Part shown: in pieces, positions 1-4,709 of the stretch
Layout of the letters: each line of letters starts with the position of its first letter
Position numbering within the stretch: position 1 is the first letter of the stretch
Source of the DNA: Bacteroidales bacterium
GTDB lineage: Bacteria; Bacteroidota; Bacteroidia; Bacteroidales; UBA7960
Length of the DNA stretch: 10,023 bases
NCBI GenBank assembly: GCA_007132395.1
Contig: SLOR01000227.1
Location: 1-10,023 of the forward strand
Direction: 5' to 3'
Position numbers and translations under genes: made by a program
The notes under the pieces: generated by a model
Told to the model about the DNA's origin: nothing
The model's database searches: none
What the model saw: the letters and a program-made list of their open reading frames with translations, nothing else

Positions 1-141
1 AAACGCAGGAAAAAACTTTTCTTTAAAGCTTTTTGTGCAAGCAATTATTTAGCTGTGCATAACACTCCTGTAATGGGCGATTTGCGGTTTTACAGCTGTA
101 GAAAAAATAAAAACATAAATAATTAAATTCAGTATTGCATT

Positions 142-1419
142 ATGCTACAAGAAATTAAACAAGCAGATTTTGACAATGAACTCAGTAATCATGAGAACCT
201 GGTTCTTGATTTTTATTCCACCGAATGTCCTCCATGTGAGGCGCTGGCACCCAAATTTGACAGCCTGGCCGAGGCCTATGGAAAGGATGTACGTTTTGTA
301 AAAATGTTTCGTCAGGGAAACCGTGAGCTGGCCGATGCGCTGGGCGTAAAATCCTCCCCTACATTGATTTTTTTCAAGAACGGACAGCAAGTTGGCGAAA
401 TCCTTACCGGTGGTATTAAAAAAGCAGAAATCGTTAAAAATCTGGATGCTCTGCTTCCTGAAGACAAGGTAAAGCAAATCAAATCACATATCAAGCCCAC
501 CGTTACCGAAACAGAAGTTGTAATCCTGGGAGGTGGCCCCGGAGGTTTGGCCGCCGGTATTTACCTGGCCCAGGCAAAAGTTGACACTTTACTAATTGAT
601 CAGAACCTTCCTGGTGGCCAGGTTTCTACTACCCACCGGGTTTCCAACTACCCCGGTTTTGTTGACCCTCAGCCCGGATATATGCTGTCGCATTACATGG
701 CTGAACAGGCCAAAAGTGCCGGTGTAAAGTTTAAAGTGGCCGTAGATGTAAATTCTGTTGATTTGGTAAAGAAGGAAATCGTGGTGGATGGTTTTGAAAC
801 CATCAGGGCAAAGAAAATCATCATCTCAACGGGAGCATCGCCAAGGTATCTGAATGTTGAAGGGGAAAAGGAATTTCACGGCAAAGGCATTTCCTACTGT
901 GCCACCTGCGATGCCAAATATTACCACGACAAGGAAGTTGTGATTATAGGCGGCGGTAATACCGCGGTGGAAGAATCGGAGTTTATCAGCAAGTTTGCTT
1001 CAAAAATAACCATGATTCAGCAGTTGCCAAAGCTCACAGCCAACAAGACAGCCCAGGAGCGCTGTTATAACGACCCTAAAATCGAAGTGATGCTCTCCTA
1101 TGAACCCAGGGGCTTTTATAAAAATGGCGCTGATAAGATGAGTGTAAAAGTTGAAGACCTGAACACCCATGAAGTCAAAACCCTGGAAACAGATGGTGTA
1201 TTTGTATTTGTAGGGATGAAACCCAATACCGACTTAATCATAGATCCCATTGAAACAGATGACTGGGGATACATTAAAGTGGACGATGAAATGCGTACCA
1301 GTATACCTGGGGTGTATGCCGTGGGCGATGTAATCAGTAAAAAATATCGTCAGATTACCACCGCTGTTGCCGATGGCACCATTGCATCCATTGTGTGTGC
1401 CAAAGAAATCGATCAATAG
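142..1419 (+). CDS. trxB: Thioredoxin domain fused to thioredoxin-reductase-like flavoprotein
   Basis: A 425-residue cytoplasmic redox protein with no signal peptide. Residues 1-105 form a thioredoxin fold: active site C29-P-P-C32 after the LDFYSTE strand, and a cis-proline at S72-P73-T74. After a short linker, residues 124-424 align with low-molecular-weight thioredoxin reductase. The FAD-binding GGGPGG is at 130-135, the redox pair C253-A-T-C256-D at 253-257, a second nucleotide motif GGGNTAVEE from 270, and a C-terminal GVYAVGD...YRQ FAD motif. The expected role is to pass electrons through FAD and the CATC pair to the attached thioredoxin domain, and so to protein disulfides. Compared with E. 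coli TrxB, the HRRxxxR motif that binds the NADPH phosphate is replaced by QQLPKLT, so NADPH use is doubtful and NADH or another donor is possible. The domain order (Trx first) is the reverse of NTRC and the M. leprae fusion, and is closer to AhpF, which has two N-terminal Trx folds. Family call is firm; electron donor is inference. Confidence 0.93.
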   Translation: MLQEIKQADFDNELSNHENLVLDFYSTECPPCEALAPKFDSLAEAYGKDVRFVKMFRQGNRELADALGVKSSPTLIFFKNGQQVGEILTGGIKKAEIVKNLDALLPEDKVKQIKSHIKPTVTETEVVILGGGPGGLAAGIYLAQAKVDTLLIDQNLPGGQVSTTHRVSNYPGFVDPQPGYMLSHYMAEQAKSAGVKFKVAVDVNSVDLVKKEIVVDGFETIRAKKIIISTGASPRYLNVEGEKEFHGKGISYCATCDAKYYHDKEVVIIGGGNTAVEESEFISKFASKITMIQQLPKLTANKTAQERCYNDPKIEVMLSYEPRGFYKNGADKMSVKVEDLNTHEVKTLETDGVFVFVGMKPNTDLIIDPIETDDWGYIKVDDEMRTSIPGVYAVGDVISKKYRQITTAVADGTIASIVCAKEIDQ

Positions 1420-1489
1420 TAATTCATGGTGAAATTAGAGAGGGAGAAGCAGAAAGGTGTGAAAAAAACTTGATGTTTTCCGGACGCTC

Positions 1490-1529
1490 AGCAATTCGAC
1501 AGGCCAAAGATTGAGCATGTCGAATTGCT
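1490..1529. repeat. REP-like palindrome (12-bp arms)
   Basis: A perfect inverted repeat: AGCAATTCGACA at 1490-1501 and TGTCGAATTGCT at 1518-1529, around a 16-base loop. It lies between two convergent genes. No T-tract follows it closely on either strand, which argues against a simple intrinsic terminator. The core TTCGACAGGC...TGAGCATGTCGAA resembles the dispersed TTCGACA(A/G)GCTCA palindromes I remember from Bacteroidota and other genomes, so a REP-type repeat is the likeliest reading. Copy number cannot be judged from one window. Confidence 0.55.
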
Positions 1530-1568
1530 TAATGACCCATGAAGCTGTTTTGAGATGTTTCGTATCTG

Positions 1569-2225
1569 TTAAGCAAATTTTCTCATTGACGATATACTGA
1601 GAACTTTTTCCTCTGCAGGCTTCTGAGGCTCTTTGTTGTAGAATATTTCAATATTGGAAAGTTCAGAAAAGAAGGCATGGGATAAGTCAGCGAAATAGAC
1701 TTTCATACTTTCCTGGTTTTCAATGCTGATGCATTGCCCTGTATTGTTGCTTATTTTTTGAATTTCGGTGTTAGCTATTTCTGCATTATATTCTTGCTGA
1801 AGAATATGAATGATTGTTTCCCGCTCGTCTTCGCTGGTGTCACCAAAATTGCATTCTATCAAAAACAGTTCATTGCCGTAAAAATGAAATTCAACACCGG
1901 CAGGATATCCCATTACGTGTATGGCATAGGAAAGAATTTGGGTTTTCAGCAGGCCATTTCCATCCATTTCAGCGGCAGGGAAAAACAGGCTGCGTTTTAC
2001 CCTTGAGTTGTTGCAACCCAATGAAATATTTTCACCAAATACAATTTTCTTGTTTGTACTGATATTGAGTTTTTTGCGGCTATCCTGGTAAAAATCCAGG
2101 TAAGCATCAATATCCTCAAATTTCTTCTGCAACTGCTTCAATGCAGAAGTTTGTGCTGAATTACTTCCTTTTTTCCCGGTGAGCAGAGAAATCTCCAATT
2201 TTAACCTTTGTGCAATTACGTTCAT
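1569..2225 (-). CDS. Hypothetical protein, 218 aa
   Basis: I do not recognise this protein. It is probably soluble: no signal peptide and no membrane segment. Residues 1-55 are mainly charged and helical-looking, with leucines and lysines spaced as in a helical hairpin (LKQLQKKFEDIDAYLDFY). Residues 60-128 look like a mixed alpha/beta domain ending in a hydrophobic, aromatic-rich stretch (GYPAGVEFHFYGNELFLIE) that suggests paired beta strands. The C-terminal third is polar and rich in Asn and Glu. It has three cysteines (71, 125 and one near 165) and no metal or catalytic motif that I can see. The ATG at 2225 is preceded by AT-rich DNA without a Shine-Dalgarno, as is normal for Bacteroidota. 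It is convergent with the thioredoxin fusion gene and separated from rlmH by 244 bases holding palindromic motifs, so it is probably its own transcription unit. Length and lack of competing frames support it being a real gene. Confidence 0.75.
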   Translation of the reverse strand: MNVIAQRLKLEISLLTGKKGSNSAQTSALKQLQKKFEDIDAYLDFYQDSRKKLNISTNKKIVFGENISLGCNNSRVKRSLFFPAAEMDGNGLLKTQILSYAIHVMGYPAGVEFHFYGNELFLIECNFGDTSEDERETIIHILQQEYNAEIANTEIQKISNNTGQCISIENQESMKVYFADLSHAFFSELSNIEIFYNKEPQKPAEEKVLSISSMRKFA

Positions 2226-2259
2226 TACTTATAAAATTTCCAATGATGTTGCTCGTGCT

Positions 2260-2309
2260 AATACGTACACTATATTCGTAAAAATACGTATTATTTTACG
2301 ACAAAAATA
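2260..2309 (-). promoter_or_regulatory. Possible promoter with palindromic operator for the 218-aa gene
   Basis: On the minus strand, TATTTTTG (plus coordinates 2302-2309) fits the Bacteroidota -7 form TAnnTTTG; no good -33 TTG is seen. Just downstream, about where transcription would start, is a nested palindrome: outer arms CGTAAAA (2277-2283) and TTTTACG (2294-2300) around the perfect palindrome AATACGTATT (2283-2292). A second TACGTA lies at 2262-2267, 23 bases from the one at 2285-2290. This layout suits a dimeric repressor covering the start site. The palindromes are seen directly; the promoter and operator roles are inference. Confidence 0.3.
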
Positions 2310-2388
2310 ACAATAATGTTTTATACTATACATTTTTAGTATTGTTTAAGGGTTGATGCGAAGAAAAAGCAGTAGTTCTCGTTGGTGA

Positions 2389-2409
2389 AAACAGCGGTTT
2401 GGGCTGTTT
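2389..2409 (-). terminator. Weak terminator-like hairpin after rlmH
   Basis: A perfect 7-bp inverted repeat, AAACAGC (2389-2395) and GCTGTTT (2403-2409), with a 7-base loop, about 60 bases past the rlmH stop on the minus strand. Only a run of four T follows on the minus strand, so any termination would be weak. Confidence 0.3.
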
Positions 2410-2469
2410 AATAATTCCCTTAATCTGACGAAAATGGCACAAAATATTTATTAACAGAGGGTTGTGAAT

Positions 2470-2943
2470 TTATTCATTGTGGTAAGATTCGCCTCTTAAA
2501 ATGGTAAATGCCCTGTAGAGCTGTTCTGTAAAAAATAACCGAACCATTTGGTGAGAGAAAGTCATCCGGGAAAGGGATAGCTTATGGGTAGCTTTGGCAT
2601 AAATGGTGTCATCAAAACCCCATGCTCCCCCAATTACAAAAACCAATTCCCTTACCCCGGCATTCATTTTCTTTTGCAGGAAAACAGAAAACTCTTCTGA
2701 GCTCAACTGTTTTCCCTTTTCATCCAGCAAAACGATGCAATCGGCTTTGTCGAGTTGTTTTAACAGCAGGAGGGCTTCCTTTTCCTTTACCACACGTGCC
2801 GACAATCCGGATGTTTTTTTCAGGGCAGGAATTTCCTGTATCCGGAAACTGATGTAATGCTTCAATCGCTGAAGATATATGGCAATACCTTCCTTCAGGT
2901 AATCCTGGTCGGTTTTGCCTATGGCGAGCAAAGTAATCTTCAT
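2470..2943 (-). CDS. rlmH: 23S rRNA pseudouridine-1915 N3-methyltransferase RlmH
   Basis: RlmH (formerly YbeA) is a small SPOUT-class methyltransferase. It uses S-adenosylmethionine to methylate N3 of pseudouridine 1915 in helix 69 of 23S rRNA, acting on assembled ribosomes. At 157 residues it has the normal full length. The start MKITLLAIGK is typical. The middle has the conserved LLDEKGKQLSSEEF (72-85). The knotted SAM-binding region has GGAWGF (105-110), where E. coli has GGPEG. The C-terminus carries the family signature LSLSRMTFSHQMVRLF followed by TEQLYRAFTILRGESYHNE. The closing tyrosine-histidine is the usual end of the family. The gene is divergent from the DUF4783-like gene. In Bacteroidota, as I recall, rlmH often sits beside that gene and nadC, and the same grouping appears here. 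No clear promoter is visible on the minus strand upstream of 2943. Confidence 0.96.
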   Translation of the reverse strand: MKITLLAIGKTDQDYLKEGIAIYLQRLKHYISFRIQEIPALKKTSGLSARVVKEKEALLLLKQLDKADCIVLLDEKGKQLSSEEFSVFLQKKMNAGVRELVFVIGGAWGFDDTIYAKATHKLSLSRMTFSHQMVRLFFTEQLYRAFTILRGESYHNE

Positions 2944-2963
2944 GGGCGTTTAAATAGAGTTTG

Positions 2964-2994
2964 TTGCAGATTGAAGGATAAAATCCTATATTTG
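2964..2994 (+). promoter_or_regulatory. Bacteroidota-type promoter (TTG-N20-TATATTTG)
   Basis: TTG at 2964-2966 is followed after exactly 20 bases by TATATTTG at 2987-2994, an exact fit to the Bacteroidota -33/-7 consensus (TTG, TAnnTTTG) on the plus strand. This is the best promoter match I found in the window. A short inverted repeat, AGGAT-AAA-ATCCT (2975-2987), fills the spacer and could bind a regulator. The expected start is near 3001. The first full gene on this strand begins 270 bases further on; nearer is the broken frame at 3015-3177. Confidence 0.5.
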
Positions 2995-3014
2995 TCTTCG
3001 GATAGATATTGTTC

Positions 3015-3177
3015 GTGCGAATAAAACAGACATTAAGGGCAATAGTTTCTTGTTGATTTGTGGCCGGGTTTTTGCTACACAGCATTGAATGCGCAAACGG
3101 GTAAAAAGCACTATGATATTAGTTGCGAAGATTACTATGTTTGCATTACAAAGTTGCAAAATAAAAATTATTTATAA
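3015..3177 (+). pseudogene. Possible frameshifted remnant of a small exported protein
   Basis: From a GTG at 3015, one frame reads VRIKQTLRAIVSC before a stop at 3054, which looks like the positive start of a signal peptide. The next frame is open from 3046 to a stop at 3175-3177 and contains a cleavage-like TALNAQ (3079-3096) followed by a polar stretch starting TGKKHYDISCEDYYVC. A single shift between 3046 and 3053 would join them into a protein of about 54 residues with a signal-peptide-like start. It begins about 20 bases after the TATATTTG promoter. This could be a decayed gene, a sequencing error in a small real gene, or chance in the 5' leader of the downstream gene. I do not recognise the peptide. 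Confidence 0.25.
3136..3160 (+). promoter_or_regulatory. Possible promoter of the DUF4783-like gene
   Basis: TATGTTTG at 3136-3143 is an exact TAnnTTTG -7 match on the plus strand, but no TTG stands at the right distance upstream. The inverted repeat TTTGCA-N9-TGCAAA (3140-3160) overlaps the expected start point. If used, the leader before the GTG at 3263 would be about 110 bases. Confidence 0.3.
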
Positions 3178-3262
3178 CCTGAAAACATAAAGAGTTGGGT
3201 GCGCAAGTCAAATACAGCTTTATCAAAAGGGTTGTCATAACGTTTTTAAAACTTATAATACG

Positions 3263-3676
3263 GTGAAAAAATCAGGATTGTTACTCATATGTGCCATACT
3301 TTTTACATTTTTAAGCTATGGCCACGCAAGTGCACAGCAAGCAGAAGATGTATCGCAAAAGGTGGTAAAGGCCATTGGTGATGGCAATGCCCGCGAAACA
3401 GCCAAATATTTCGGCGCTTCTATTGACCTTAAAGTGCCCGGAAATGAGGGTACTTTCAGCAAAAACCAGGCGGAGCTGATTTTACGAAACTTTTTCTCGG
3501 GCAACAGCCCCGACTCTTTCAGTGTGCAGCATAAGGGGAGGTCGCGCGATGGCTCTCCATATGTGATTGGCACTTACAGGTCAACCAATGGCACTAGCTT
3601 TCGTACCTATTTCCTCATGAAGAATATTTCAGGAAACATGATGATACATCTGCTGCAATTTGATTTGCAGCAATAA
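3263..3676 (+). CDS. DUF4783-like exported protein
   Basis: A 137-residue protein with a clear Sec signal peptide: MKKS, a hydrophobic core GLLLICAILFTFLSYG, then a signal peptidase I-like site after HASA (about residue 24), so it is probably periplasmic. The mature part has an NTF2-like pattern: a helix with VVKAIGDGNARETAKYF, then strands containing SIDLKVPG, FSKNQAELILRNFF, SFSVQHKGRSRDGSPYVIG and FRTYFLMKN. This matches my memory of DUF4783, a Bacteroidota family often found directly upstream of nadC, as here. Its function is not known to me. The start is a GTG; no ATG in this frame would keep the signal peptide. The last codons and the stop form a stem-loop (TGCTGCAA 3651-3658 with TTGCAGCA 3665-3672). 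The family call rests on fold pattern and neighbourhood. Confidence 0.85.
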   Translation: MKKSGLLLICAILFTFLSYGHASAQQAEDVSQKVVKAIGDGNARETAKYFGASIDLKVPGNEGTFSKNQAELILRNFFSGNSPDSFSVQHKGRSRDGSPYVIGTYRSTNGTSFRTYFLMKNISGNMMIHLLQFDLQQ

Positions 3677-3719
3677 GGCCTTTTGCTGCATTCCGTGCAG
3701 CGGTACTCGTATTTTTTTT
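3651..3719 (+). terminator. Two stem-loops and T8 after the DUF4783-like gene
   Basis: One perfect hairpin overlaps the stop codon (3651-3658 with 3665-3672, 6-base loop). A second follows (GCTGCA 3685-3690 with TGCAGC 3696-3701, 5-base loop, extendable by G-U pairs). A run of eight T lies at 3712-3719, ten bases after the second stem, which is far for a standard terminator. The four arms are versions of one sequence, so arm 2 can also pair with arm 3 (3666-3672 with 3684-3690). Confidence 0.35.
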
Positions 3720-3726
3720 ATCTTTC

Positions 3727-3772
3727 GACGATTGTAGGATTTCGTATATCTTTACAGTCGTCATTTTTTTTT
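3727..3772 (+). terminator. Terminator- or attenuator-like hairpin with T9 just before nadC
   Basis: Left arm 3727-3740 (GACGATTGTAGGAT) pairs with 3748-3762 (ATCTTTACAGTCGTC): 14 pairs, two of them G-U, one bulged T at 3752, and a 7-base loop at 3741-3747. One A and then nine T (3764-3772) follow at once. This is the form of an intrinsic terminator, yet it ends five bases before the nadC ATG. It may end transcription from the gene upstream, or act as an attenuator. A TATCTTTA at 3747-3754, 20 bases after a TTTC, could instead be a weak promoter that overlaps the hairpin. Confidence 0.5.
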
Positions 3773-3777
3773 GTGCT

Positions 3778-4626
3778 ATGGACAATGCTATGGATAGAGT
3801 AAAGCAATTGATTGATTTGGCGTTGAGGGAGGATATCGGACAAGGAGACTATACGACCCTTTCGTGTATTCCTGAAAATGCTAAAGGTAGGTCACAGCTG
3901 CTGGTGAAAGAACCCGGAGTACTGGCCGGAGTAGAAGTTGCCGCAAAGGTATTTGATGCGTTCGACCCCGGAGTGAAATTTTCAGTCTTTTTGCCCGATG
4001 GCAGCAGGGTGCAACCCGGCGATATCGCCTTTGAGGTGGAGGGAAAGGTGCGCTCGCTGCTGCAGTGCGAACGATTGGCACTTAACTTTATGCAGCGTAT
4101 GAGCGGAATAGCTACACGCACTGCTTTTTACGTTTCTCTCATTGAAGGCTCCGGTGCCAGAATTCTTGATACCCGCAAAACAACCCCCAACATGCGCATC
4201 CTGGAAAAGATGGCCGTTAAAATCGGAGGAGGAGAAAACCACCGCATGGGGCTCTACGATATGGTTATGATAAAAGATAATCACGTGGATTTTGCCGGCG
4301 GCATTGTAAAAGCCATTGAACAGGCACACAATTACCTTCGCACCCATAACCTGAACATACAGATTGAGGTGGAAGTAAGAAATATGGAAGAATTGCAGCA
4401 GGTGCTCGGGTACGGCCACGTAAACCGTATCATGCTCGATAATTTCAACATAAAGGATTTATCTGCTGCAGTGAGGCTGATTGATAAGCAATATGAAACG
4501 GAAGCCAGTGGTGGAATTACAGAGGATACCATCAGGCAGGTGGCCTATACGGGTGTGGATTATATATCTGTAGGTGCGCTTACCCATCATGTAAAAAGTC
4601 TTGACCTGAGCCTGAAGGCGATATGA
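3778..4626 (+). CDS. nadC: Nicotinate-nucleotide pyrophosphorylase (quinolinate phosphoribosyltransferase)
   Basis: NadC converts quinolinate and PRPP into nicotinate mononucleotide, CO2 and pyrophosphate, the step joining de novo quinolinate synthesis to NAD production in the cytoplasm. The 282-residue length is normal. The N-terminal domain has LIDLALREDIGQGDYTT and the QLLVKEPGVLAGVEVA strand. The barrel domain shows E98-R99 in ERLALNFMQRMSGIAT, D131-T-R-K-T-T-P137, K148-I-G-G-G with H155-R156, K166-D-N-H169, E197-V-E-V-R201 and M219-L-D-N-F223, which together cover the usual substrate-binding arginines, lysines and acidic residues. ATG 3778 is chosen as start; ATG 3790 (residue 5) is equally possible because the family is conserved only from about VKQLIDLAL. 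No nadA or nadB is in the window. A strong hairpin with T9 lies immediately upstream, so expression may be controlled by attenuation or a start site inside it. Confidence 0.97.
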   Translation: MDNAMDRVKQLIDLALREDIGQGDYTTLSCIPENAKGRSQLLVKEPGVLAGVEVAAKVFDAFDPGVKFSVFLPDGSRVQPGDIAFEVEGKVRSLLQCERLALNFMQRMSGIATRTAFYVSLIEGSGARILDTRKTTPNMRILEKMAVKIGGGENHRMGLYDMVMIKDNHVDFAGGIVKAIEQAHNYLRTHNLNIQIEVEVRNMEELQQVLGYGHVNRIMLDNFNIKDLSAAVRLIDKQYETEASGGITEDTIRQVAYTGVDYISVGALTHHVKSLDLSLKAI

Positions 4627-4709
4627 TAATATATCTTACATATGCCAACTGCCGAGAGAAATCCGTAATGTGAAAAATGAACGAATGCATCTAAACAAAA
4701 CATCCATTT

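Noticed and set aside
51..99. AGCTGT (51-56) and ACAGCT (92-97) before the thioredoxin fusion gene, as a regulatory inverted repeat.
   Set aside because: Only six bases per arm over a 35-base gap, and ACAGCTGT is palindromic by itself; this is within chance.
1..126. A plus-strand frame open from base 1 to a TAA at 124-126, possibly the tail of an upstream gene.
   Set aside because: The 41-residue translation is basic, low in complexity and matches nothing I know; the DNA is AT-rich like a leader. The other frames close at 24 and 52, so no upstream gene end can be chosen.
2720..3085. A 121-residue minus-strand frame overlapping the start of rlmH.
   Set aside because: Most of it is a shadow of rlmH in another frame, and the rest reads through intergenic DNA; rlmH motifs fix the true frame.
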